From Branchiostoma lanceolatum (taxonomy: Eukaryota; Chordata; Leptocardii; Amphioxiformes; Branchiostomatidae), in NCBI RefSeq assembly GCF_035083965.1, contig NC_089738.1, positions 13,170,734-13,234,733 on the forward strand: a stretch of DNA of 64,000 nt, given 5' to 3'. Position numbers and translations under genes: made by a program. Shown one piece after another: positions 45,201 through 55,800 of the stretch (position 1 is its first letter; every line of letters starts with the position of its first letter). The notes beneath the pieces were generated by a model that saw only the letters and a program-made list of their open reading frames with translations, was not told the origin of the DNA and made no database searches.

Positions 45201-47303
45201 TGTCTTGTGTTATTATCAATTCTTTTCGACAAATACAAGATCTAAGGACAGGTTTTCAACGCCCTAACCCTATGTTGGCACATGGGGCGCACGTACAAGG
45301 AATCCCTGGTAAAGTGCGGTTCAATTTATCAGACAAACGCATGAACCGTGCGAGCACAAAATCTACTCGGGGCAGTCGGCACCGCACACCAACACCAGGT
45401 AAAAACGTGAATTTCTTCAATTTACCGTGAAGAAACTCCCGCTGTGTATTTCTTCACATTTGGGTCAGTTTATATACCTGAAACATGATAGAGCAAAACC
45501 TGATACATCATTTTGTTAAATCTGATTACAAGTTGTTCAGGCATAGACGAAGAACAATTAAGAGGGTGCAAAATCTGCAGATCAAAGGTTAAATGGATTC
45601 TTTTCTCATGTCATCTATATTTTCATCTGTGAAAAATCTGTGTTACATAACAATTCTTCTTTTCAAACATTTCTTGGTGTAATTTGTTATGTCCATTGTC
45701 CCACAGCACCATAGGATTTGTCCATTCCTAACTGCCTACCATTACCATACAGAAGCTGTCTATAAACAATCAATGTCCATGGCTCACATCAAAAGCTTGT
45801 AAAAGGCATACCACTTCTCAAGTTTAGTTCAGGCCTTGAAAAATTAGCCTAGAAATAACTGAAAACTAGGCATGTAGAACTTACATCATCAGCCAGCTCA
45901 CTGTCCACTGAGTTGACTCTGACCACACACTCTGTCCTGCCGAAGTCTACCTCGTCTAACAGTCTTGTTATGGTAGCTCTGGCCTCGTCCTAGGAGGAGG
46001 AGGAAGAATACCATATTCAAATTGCTTGGATTAAGTAAGAAGCTTGAATTATTTGCAATTATTAGTAATAGAAGATATATTTTTGTAGAGTAAGATATGT
46101 TTTGCACATGAGCATTTTATATTGATCTCATATGCCTCATCACGCCAAAATATTACCTAGCACTAGTAGTAGTACCAGTCTGGAGTTTGGAGTTTCTAAA
46201 TTTGAAAGCAGAAAACAGCAATTTGACCAATAATGTCACTTGACCTAGGTGATTTGTTGATTTTCTTCTGAAGAAGAAGTTTCATGCTGAAAAACAGCAG
46301 TTATGCCTAACCAAAGGAAGTGAATTCAATGCCTTCTGACCCCCTGAAAGAGTTCTTTTGTACAACAAACTAGAAACAAGATCAAACCTTTTTGTTTGCT
46401 GCTACACCATCCTCACAGTCTAACACAGCACAGTCCACGTCCAGTGTGGGAATCTTGTGTATTTTCCTCTCATCGTTCCCAGGGATATACATGAGTGCCC
46501 GTCTGGGCCTGTAGAGGGGCTGCTCCTGTGCTGTACAGTAGGAACGCAGGCGGGATGATACTCTGGCTAAGGTGTTGGACAGCACCCTGAAATGAAAAAC
46601 AGTCAAATCTGTACTAGCAACCTGGTCATTGTGACAAACTCTGGATCCTGTCTTGTATTTCCTTTAGTGCCCATGATCTTAAGCTCGTTGAAAATCGCCC
46701 TGGCACGGTAAGGTTTGATCAGCTCACACCAGGAAGTACCCATCTCTTTTGTGGTGTGGTGGGTTCTTTTACATGCCCGAGATGTGGTTCTACTCAAACA
46801 CAACATGTCCTATCTGAGGAGACGTCCCTCACCCCTGTCAGGCCAAACTAAAATCTGACTGGCCTGACACTTGCAGGGTTAATGAAGATAATTTATTTTT
46901 CATGACATCATGACATCGTGTATCGGTAGCAACCTGTTATTTGAGATGTTCCAACGAAATCATTCCACATGAAAAGCGCCAATCCTCGGCTGCATTTGTG
47001 TCATATATATATATCATGTAGCTTCTCATAAGATACTATCAACTTCCTAGATACTGTCTTTCCACACAGATCTTAGCTATGAAACCCTAGGTTACGCCCC
47101 CCTCCCCATCCCTTTGGACGACGAATTCGTCCATCAACGCACTACGTCAGTGAGAGAACGAGCTACAGCAGATCGTATGGAGCAAGCCTAAGACATCCAC
47201 AACCTACAGGCAAATTTTCGTCCAAATCGGGCGAGTAATTACGATAAAACCTTAGAAATAACGATCTGACAGCTCACCGTCCAAATTTCCTGGGCGCCGC
47301 CAT
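42238..47303 (-). CDS. CLYBL: Citramalyl-CoA lyase, mitochondrial (CLYBL), copy A
   Basis: CLYBL splits citramalyl-CoA to acetyl-CoA and pyruvate in mitochondria, part of C5-dicarboxylate and itaconate clearance that protects vitamin B12 (family knowledge). Exons in transcript order: 47303-47278, 46586-46388, 45989-45885, 44791-44708, 44228-44033, 43588-43475, 43317-43264, 42894-42770, 42345-42238, giving 336 residues against 340 in human. A basic, Ser-rich presequence (MAAPRKFGRVLSNTLARVSS) leads. Family motifs: RPRRALMYIPGNDERKI, CAVLDCEDGVAANK, LPKVDSVEELQ, MVESARGLMNL and TFGSDDF (metal-binding Glu and Asp), ARQKVVVTAKAFGLQAID, GFTGKQVIHP, SPSPERVVWA. The last exon reads FVYEGKMIDKPSLLQAQN and keeps the Asp corresponding to human Asp320. 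Copy B has the same nine-exon plan. Confidence 0.95.
43742..43930. repeat. 43 bp minisatellite, about 4 units, in CLYBL-A intron 5
   Basis: Unit contains CTGTCCCAATAACACAAGTG and TAGCTGTCCCTGGTGCTGAA. The period and the phrase CTGTCC(C/T)TGGTGCTGAA are shared with the arrays at 19079 and 35392. Confidence 0.9.
44842..45457. repeat. Terminal-inverted-repeat element carrying a 36 bp minisatellite
   Basis: Ends GTGAAGAAATACACAGCG-GAGTTTC and the inverse GAAACTCCCGCTGTGTATTT-CTTCAC enclose about 616 bp. Positions 44883-45075 hold five to six units of ATGTTGGCACGCGCGTGTAA-AACTTCCCGTAGCGCG. The unit is GC/CpG-rich against AT-rich flanks. It lies in CLYBL-A intron 4 (between exons 4 and 5). Confidence 0.75.
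46625..46870. repeat. Possible dispersed repeat in CLYBL-A intron 1
   Basis: Shares GTGTGGTGGGTTCTTT with the inverse of 42039-42054. Otherwise non-coding. Weak call. Confidence 0.25.
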
Positions 47304-48668
47304 GTTTATTACCCAGCAACCTTTGCAATAACAACAACTTCACAAGTAAAGTCAAGTGTTGGAGTAACTCTTTTCGTTCATCTTTCCGTGAAATGTTTTT
47401 GATCTAGTTATCACAATGCCCAATTTAAAACCAAACATGGGGAAGTGGCAAACCTAAGCTCCCCGATTCCACACACAAACGGCACCGAACTGAACATAAT
47501 ATTCTTGGCCAAGGTAATTTAGCAGGGCAACAACGTAGCCTGTATTTACACAAGCTCTCGGCCGGAGGTTACTGACCCCCACTCTAGGGGGATGGCGGTT
47601 ACAGGACCGGCTGGCCACTAGGAGCGCGATTCGTCAGGCTAGGCAACAACGGACCGCTGAGTAGTCAGGCTTACCCCTGTGACCTTTGCTGTATGCATAT
47701 GACCCCGCTTTGTGACCAGTCCCGGTCGGACAGCAACTTTCAAGACGTTGTAACGTTTATTTAGACCAATGCCTTCCATCTTTTTAAGGACTTCTGTACT
47801 GTTCAGCCTTTGTTACGGTGAGATTTGACTCTTTGGTTCTGTTTACTGTAGCAAAATAGTCGGGTGCCTGCCATAATTTGTCAAAAGGACATTATATTTG
47901 TGTACACTGCATAGTTAATAAACAGCCTTGTGGTGAAACACGGACCCCTACTCTCATCGACAAACAGTTCTGAAAAAGCGCCCGAGCGGTGTGACTCTCC
48001 TCACATACGGGGATCGCCAGCTTACGTCCCATATTACGTCGCATGCCACCACATGACCCTAACTGCACTGAGCCCCTCCCCCTCCTGTCAGTCAGGCAAT
48101 GACATTCGTTGGACTTTGATCAAATTGGGCCTAGGAAAAAAAGTTGTGTTTTCGGTTACGGTCTTGAACAAATTATGGTTGGGAGGTAAGGAGTCTCTGT
48201 ACGTGATCCAACAAATAAAGTTTAACAAATGTAAAACTGATATGTATCAGGTTACTGTTATTTTCAACATCATATGCGGTAATGATACAGATATACGTTG
48301 TACAAGCACAAGTATATTGATAAACTGAACAAAGAATTACACATAAATGCCTATATCAACTAGTCAAAACCTTAATCTGTTAACAGAGCGTGAAATACAG
48401 GAAGTTTGAAAGACAAATTTGCAAGGCTACTTTGATTCTGTTTTTGAATTTTCATGACTAAGATCAAGAATTTATGTTTTTGCTAGGGTCGGTCGGGTAA
48501 TTACCGGAAACAAAAACTTTGTTTTCCTTGGCCTTGCTTCCGCCATTAACAGCGCCCATGTCTGAGAGGTCGGTCAAGTTTTAACAATCTCTGCAACTGC
48601 TGCTAAATCAGTACTTCAGTCAAAACACCGACCTTACCAGATTGATTTTAACACTTTGTTCTTCAACG
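47304..48668. other. Head-to-head promoter region of CLYBL-A and sulfotransferase
   Basis: Transcription starts of both neighbours should lie here. One isolated candidate exon at 47769-47817 (ATG, hydrophobic MPSIFLRTSVLFSLCY, donor GTGAGA) resembles a signal-peptide exon, but I find no partner exons. An open frame at 47930-48328 has no motif. Confidence 0.35.
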
Positions 48669-51602
48669 ATGTCAGCGTCCTCATACTACTTAAAATCCGG
48701 TCCGGACCTGCCATATACTGAATCTCGAGGCAGACAGTTTTTAAGTCTGGTGACCCAAGACAACCTAGAGGCTATGCAGAATTTTGAGCTCAGAGATGGC
48801 GACGTTGTGACCATTGGATACCCAAAGACCGGTAACATTTTCCTTTAATATTGCGACTTCAGCGAGTGCTTAACCGAGCTTGCATGGTCGTCACAAGACT
48901 TTTTATGTATTAGGTAAACATTATCTCTATATGTGATGCTAATTTGTGAATTAAAAAAATGTATCGTCATTTTGCTTGGATACAATCTTGTCGTAATGTT
49001 TTAATCAATAAACAAAGAACTGTATACGTATGTGATCATATACCGTCGATTTTGATTGGCAACACATACAATCTTAAGTGTTCATAGTGCTTGATTTGGA
49101 TGGCCTTGACAGGTCATGTTTTCGGCCTTGACAGGTCATGTTTTATCAATAAAACGAAAACCCTTTATGTATGTTGATTCAGCATTTTGTGATACTTGCT
49201 GGTCTCTGTTTGTATTGTGTGCTAAACTATGCAGTTTAACTGGGAAAAAAATTAATCATTTTTGTTATAAAAAACAAAGGTACCCATTGGATAAGGACTA
49301 TTGTGCGTCAAATCCTGCACGAAAAGAGAGAAAGGTGCGACGAAGACGTGGACTTTGTCCTGGAGCACACGTACCCAGGTAGACCGCCATGCCACGTGGA
49401 ACTGCAAGAGGTCGCTTCTCCAAGGCTGATGCACACGTTTCTTAGCAGAGATCTGGCGCCACCAGGACTAGCTCGTCCCAGTCAGAAGGTACATGTGGGT
49501 TTTTATTTTCATAAGGCACCAGTAAATGGATAATAAATAAATAAATGGAGCACCAGTACGTTTTGTCGCATTAGTATTGAAAGGCAAGCTACTAGGGAAC
49601 TGCATGTGTTAGTATAAACTATTCACATTTACTGCTTTCAGATCAAAGTGTTGGTTATGTTGAGAAACCCCAAAGACATTTGCATATCCTACTATCGCTG
49701 GTCTCAACACGTCAACTACTTAAAAACACCTCAATCCTGGGAGACGTTTCAAGGAGACTTCCTGTGTGGAAATGGTGAATCACATTCTCTTTGTTTCATT
49801 TACGTCCACAACAAAACCAATCGCATGCTATGGTCAATCTTGAACTAAATAGTCCTAACTAAAGTTCACCTTGTCACTAGATCGCTTACTGTATCAAATA
49901 CTCCGCTTAGACTTATACTTATACTAGTGTACAATCTAGTGATAACTCTATACGCTATTTCCGCACACGAAGTAAGGCGCTTACCGACAAGGTTTCGACT
50001 AGTCCTCTGTACCTTCTAAAGTTGATTTGTGCCGAAGCCTACCTCACTTGAGGTAGAACACAGTTTTTGGCCGTACTACATTTTGTACCTGCGTCACAGA
50101 ATACTGTGACAATTACTGTGTTCTGCGACCTTGACCATCCCTCAACAGGGACGGGGGCCGATACCGACTTCCGGTCACCTTTGACCCGTTGCTGACGTCA
50201 CACTTCCGCTTAGGTCAAGTGACGTAGGCTTCAGGTCAAATCAACTTGAGAAGGATCAGGGGACTGGTTGAAAGCTTGCTGGTAAACATTTACTTTGTGT
50301 ACGGAAAAAGCGTTTGAATTTATCACTATAGCCTCCCTCTCACTGGACCCACAGCACGCTGGCGGCGCCGCTGCGGCCGATCGAATTGACAAAGCACTCA
50401 ACGAATTTCATCGACAAAAAAACGAATCTTTGTAAGCTTTGTGTGTTTTGTTGTCTTTTTGGTCATACTTGTACGTTTTGAATGATATTCCCAATATAAA
50501 GTCAAGGGTAACACAAATCCAGTTTAGGACGCAGTAACGCCGCCAGCGTGCCGCGGGTCCAGTGAGAGGGGGGCTTAAGTCGATTACCGCCAGAGATGAA
50601 CCTTGATTCCAAAAAAAAGTAAACCTTCTTGTTCATACAAATAGTATACTATCTAGTTACTGTATCATTCGGACATCATGTTCCTCTACGCTGTTAGTTC
50701 AACGAGGGTCGTATTACGACCACGCCCTTGGCTGGTGGCAGATGAAGGACGACCGTCACTTTCTCTTCATCAAGTACGAGGACCTCAGGAAGGTAATTAC
50801 CACAAAAGAACTTTCGCTTTCGCTGTTTATTGAGTCGCGTTGAGTCGTTATTTCTTATATACTGCAATTGAAGTAAAGATCAAGCTATGAGTATGAGGAA
50901 TACTTTTTGGGATGCAATTTGAACAGAAAATGGGTCTGTTTGTTACGCACTTTTCGTACATCAAAACGTTGCTAAAGCGGGCACACTAGGCTGCGACCTG
51001 TTGGCGACTCTTTGCGAAGGACATTCCCCATTTTGACCGCGAACAAAGTTGTCGCAATAATTTGTTTCCAACAGGTCACAGTCCAGTGAGATACCCGCTT
51101 AACGTCAACGACCAACAGGGAACACTGCCCCCCAAATGGTTCAGCAAAACTATTTTTCTAACACGTTCGTATTGACTTTGCCGCAATCTAACGTCATACC
51201 TACTTGATGCTTTGTAGAGAATGTTTTCGTCGGTGAAGAAGATAGCAGTGTTCCTGAACAAGCCACTCAGTGACGCAGAAGCTGAGTTCGTGATCAAGTC
51301 TTGCAGTTTTGAGACGCCAATAGAGCCAGGGAAAAAACTCGCCAGGATAAAGAGAAAGGGTAATGGACAATATCAAAATCACTTGCGCTTGGCATTTTAT
51401 ATTATTATTATACAGATAGCTACCTTTCACTTCCCTGATAGAGTTGAACTTCGTAGTCTGAAGAGTGAGGTTGTTCTTTTATTGCCTTCCAGGAGTCGTA
51501 GGTGACTGGAAGAACAACTTCACCGAGCCACAGAGCGAGGCGTTCGACAAGCACTCCAAAGAAAAACTTAAAGGAAGTGGTCTTGAGTTTGAATATGAGT
51601 AG
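48669..51602 (+). CDS. Cytosolic sulfotransferase (SULT) with replaced catalytic residues
   Basis: SULTs move sulfate from PAPS to small phenols, steroids or amines (family knowledge). Exons: 48669-48831, 49280-49488, 49642-49774, 50698-50792, 51218-51359, 51493-51602, giving 283 residues with all junctions in phase, close to the usual 290-300. PAPS-binding motifs are intact: YPKTGTHW (5' phosphosulfate loop, Lys kept), LRNPKDICISYY (3' phosphate Arg and Ser), and RKGVVGDWKNNFT, the C-terminal signature, split by the last intron. YYDHALGWWQ and FIKYEDLRK also match. The catalytic segment normally SPRLIKTHLP reads SPRLMHTFLS: the catalytic His becomes Phe and the helper Lys becomes His. So it binds PAPS by prediction, but its catalysis is uncertain. 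It lies between the two CLYBL genes on the opposite strand. Confidence 0.92.
50330..50575. repeat. MITE with about 45 bp inverted ends (CTCACTGGACC core)
   Basis: AGCCTCCCTCTCACTGGACC and on to GCACGCTGGCGGCG at the left, inverse at the right ending GGTCCAGTGAGAGGGGGGCT. In intron 3 of the sulfotransferase gene. Confidence 0.85.
50976..51099. repeat. Small inverted-repeat element (AGCGGG ends)
   Basis: Left AGCGGGCACACTAGGCTGCG-ACCTGTTGG, right CCAACAGGTCACAGTCCAGT-GAGATACCCGCT, imperfect inverses. In intron 4 of the sulfotransferase gene. Right end shares TCCAGTGAGATAC with 52964-53192. Confidence 0.65.
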
Positions 51603-52792
51603 ACTGAAACATTGACATCAACAAGCAGCAAAGTTGAGACATTGAGCAAGAAATTGACATCTTTCCAGAAGATTCATTGTCCAAAGATATTCTGGGAGAC
51701 AATTGTTTTTTTAGAGTTATTATTTTATCTGTTGGTAATATATGATTATACATGTATTAAAAAAAGTATCAAACTAGGCCTTCATTTGCATAATTTATAC
51801 CCGTAGACGTTCTTCCTTATCAGATGCGTATGTCAAATGTTTGAGTAGTCCTACCATGGATATAATCAATTATTAAAACCAACACTAAATGTAGATTTGA
51901 GGACTACGTAATCAGTGGATTACACTAAGCTGGGTAGTACATCAAGCAATTATAGAAACTATCTCTACCCACAGTCTATACAGTGATTCTTATCTTTGAT
52001 ATGGCCATTTGTATCTTCTTATCTTTGATATGCTATACTGAACAAAGTTAACATCATTTGTATTTATAGGTTCTCAGGTTTTAAACAAATAATGCTTAGT
52101 TAAAATATTGAGTAAACCCTGGTACACACAGTTTCAGGGAGTGAATATACATGTATTAAGATGCAAGTTTTCCTCCTTGCTTTCTGTTGTCATCTTTGCT
52201 GCATCTTTCCTTTAAAATGTTCAAGAAACAAGGGAATAAATTGGTGTGGCCTCAAGGACATTACATTCACGATTCAGGGGGAAGAAATTGTTGGCAGAGA
52301 TTCACTTGACACATAAACTTGTTAAAAAACTCACATGTTGCAATGTTGCATGACTATATGAATATTTCATGACATACATTCTAAAGCAGTGAAGATTGGG
52401 CTATTTAGAGTCAATTGACAATTACCAAACAATCTTTTTTAGCAAGATGGTTGCCAGTGGTACAGCCGACTTCCGGGTTGGTGGAAAGAGCGGTCCAGTC
52501 CAGATGGCAGAAATGTGGTCCAGTAAAGTCAGAGGGTGGAAAAAACGGTCTGACCTTTTCTGTGCGTGGTTGTGCCCCCTAGCAGAAAGCGATAGAATTG
52601 CAAGCTGCCTGGTACCCCACTGATGTGTTCCTTTGTTTGTCATATCCCAACAAGAAGCACACTGATTAGTGATTAGCTCATAGTAACCCAGCTAAACACC
52701 ACTTGATAAAGAAACCACCACCATGGTTAGAATAGTCCTTTAAAGCCCGTTCATTGCTCAAACGAATAATTTTCCTTGGAGAGTTGCAAACT
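51603..52792. other. 3' flank between sulfotransferase and CLYBL-B, convergent
   Basis: 3' UTRs of the two convergent genes meet here. No exon seen. Confidence 0.4.
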
Positions 52793-52885
52793 TCACAGTT
52801 CTACAGATTCAGCCATCTGGAGTATGCTCTGTGCCTGAAGCAGCCCTGGCTTGTAGATCATTTTTCCTTTATATTCAAAAGAGCC
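52793..52885 (-). other. Alternative last exon of CLYBL-B with Asp to Tyr change
   Basis: Good acceptor (TTTTTTCAG) then GSFEYKGKMIYKPGLLQAQS, ILQMAESVEL and stop: 31 codons, phase 0, the same as the proximal last exon at 53220-53309. The family sequence at this place is MID(K/M)P; here it is MIYKP. Exon 8's donor at 53827 can reach either exon. Confidence 0.8.
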
Positions 52886-55800
52886 CTGAAAAAACGGAAA
52901 TAAAAGAGTACAGGAGGTTAAAGAAATCACCAGGGTTACAGGAGAGAAGTATTTGTTAAGTTGGTATCTCACTGGAACACACCAAATTGCACTAGGAAAT
53001 TGGGCCAACTTTCTGCCTATTTTCCCTTGCGGTCACACTGACATGTGACCCATTAGAAAATACATGACCTCTGCAACCAAAATGGCCACCTATGAAATGT
53101 CACATTCTTAGTACTTACATTTAAGATTTAGGCGACAAATTGGTGCCACTTTGCTACTGCCTTTCCCAATTTGGTGCAGTCCAGTGAGATACACTCTTGA
53201 GGCTTGATGACACGATGCTTCACTTTTCTACCGCCTCTGACTGAACCATATTCTGTGCCTGCAGCAAGATTGGCTTGTCAATCATTCTTCCCTCGTACAT
53301 AAACACTCCCTGGAGAAAATAAACAAAAAGCAATACAGACCTTAGGCATCTTTTAAGACATCATCAAATGCTTCATTACACATCTGGCTGCAACTGTCAA
53401 CAGATAAACCAAGCTTGCTGTTTAAGTATGAGATAGTGTACTGGAAAAACATAGTGAAGATTTGATCAATTGGTTCTTGTAATCGCCCGCTGCTATTTTT
53501 CCCAGATTGAAAAAGAAATTCACCACACCTCCCATTCAGGAATTCTTACTCACTACATCACTATGATACTCATGAAAAAAGACTATGAAAAGCCTCAAAA
53601 ACATGCTAAAGACACTGAGCCGGACCCTACATCTGCTTGGAGATAAATGACCCCAATCGCCTCCTGCTTGAAGACTACTGTAACAGCTAAGGGCAGTCAA
53701 AAATCTAGTGCACTTTCTTATTGTGTTAGTACAAAGTTTTTGGCCTGTAAAATGTTAATGCCGACACAGATTACCTTTTATGCCAACAATAATTATAACT
53801 GCTCTAAAACACAGTGTTCCCACATACCTTTCCCTCCTGTTGGTGTTGTTGAAATGCCTGAATGAGCCCACGTGCCCAGACTACCCTCTCAGGACTGGGG
53901 GAGAACGCCTGCTGGATAATGGGCACCTGGAGAGGGTGGATCGCTACTTTCCCTACAAGAACAACATTGCCATGGGTTATGCATGTAGCCTGCAGGTTAC
54001 TGTTATAGTTCCTGTGTGTCTCTTGCTATTTTCGGAGAGGACAGAAGAGACTTGGGACCTATGATAGGTTTGGATTCCAGGATTACACATTATTATACAT
54101 AATTGTACATGATTTTCATTTTCATAATTTTTTGGTGGCAGATGGCTTTCGATGTAAAGACGAAGTAGTGTAGGTTTGGTTCCCAAGAAATCCGGCAAAC
54201 AAGAGACAATGAGAGCTGACAAACAATATGAAAACAGCATACAATAGGGGCAAACACATAAGCCTGCTAAGAAGACTAGTGTACACTTTTGGGCAATACA
54301 ACATATTCATATTAATCTTAAAGTACATTTCTTTTATGAAACCTTTCTGGGCTTATCAAAAAGTCTCTCTTTAATACAGTGCATTTTTGCTATCATAATC
54401 CATCAACAGGTTTAAGTTGAAAGACAATCATGTAGTTGTCACATACCTGTAAAGCCAAACCTGGCTCCCTCCTTGGCCTGTCTTTTAAGACTCTCTGTAT
54501 CTGAGCAAATGTAGTAACGAAACAGGTACAAGTATTCATACAGCACTTACTTATGTGCTTCACAAATTTCCATATGCACTGGTACTGGGACAACAAAAGT
54601 GAAAAGTTGATAACTGCACAAATATAACATTTTGGAGTAACTTCACAGCTCTGAACTTCTATTTCCTTACAGTTGACTAAGCAATGCAGGAAACATCAAA
54701 TTCAAGGTAGTGGGGTGGGTGTGTTACTGCCAACACTCAAAAGGCAATGGCTACGGATTACGTTGAATTCGATCAGGCCTGCTTTGCTCAACACTAGATT
54801 CAGCTGTCAATTACAATTGAATGTACAGCTTACACTCTACTTTGAATCCGAGAGGTGATTCAACTGCAAGCAAATAGAAAATTTATGCATATACAAATGC
54901 ATGCCTCTTGTAGAGTACATTAGTTACCAAGGATTCTTACACAACTGTTATGCAATAAAATCTTTATCTGCCACCTACCTTTGAAGTCTACAGAGGCATA
55001 GTCGATGGCCTGCAGGCCAAAGGCCTTTGCTGCAAGGACAACATTCTGTCTGGCATACAGCAGCTCTGTGGCCTCACTGGTTCTACTGGCACCTGGGAAA
55101 CAAAGGCAGGAGGTCAAGATCTGATGTCATAGATCTAAAAATAACAAGTTAGACTTCGATGAAGTTTAGACATCCGAGTAATAAGATATGTCAAATAGTA
55201 GTTACTGGAGCAACTGCGTATGATTTTGGAAACGGTCAGATGTTTCAAGTAGCAAAAACCTGGTTAAAAACCTGCTGATCGACAAATCTTGCTCATTGTC
55301 ACTGACGAAAAGTAGCGAATGTTACTTAAAACGTCTGACCGTTTCCAAAATCATTATCCAGTTGCTTGAGTAACTGCTATCTGGCGTAACAAGTTAGACT
55401 CTTTTGGAAATCCCAGTTTTGTACTATTTTGAAGTGGCACCACTGGTCCAAGTTGCATATTACAATTATTTCTCAAATACCTCTAGCTTTGTATTGTTCA
55501 AGTGTTATCTTGTAGACCATTCAGCACCAAGGTCAGCATCCTTTACATTGAAAAGAATATTATCAAACCCAAAAACAACTTTTGTGTTCATAAATAAGTC
55601 ACTAGATACCAAAGACAGCAACCAAATGAACTCTTTCCCAAAACCCTTTGCAAGAAGAAGTCAATTTACCTTCTAACTGTTGCCGGTTCTCCCGAATTTA
55701 CCGCTTATGGTTGCTTACACTCCTGAACTTACCGTTAGCATTTTGCCTTGTTCCCTTGCAGATCCTTGTTTATGCCGGAGCTCCTTTGCTGCTCCTATAC

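Noticed and set aside
44822-45219. Several 95-116 residue frames on both strands
   Set aside because: Period-36 array with a unit divisible by three gives open frames on both strands; it is inside an intron transposon.
47930-48328. 132-residue open frame as a gene
   Set aside because: No recognisable motif, no splice partners, sits in a promoter region.
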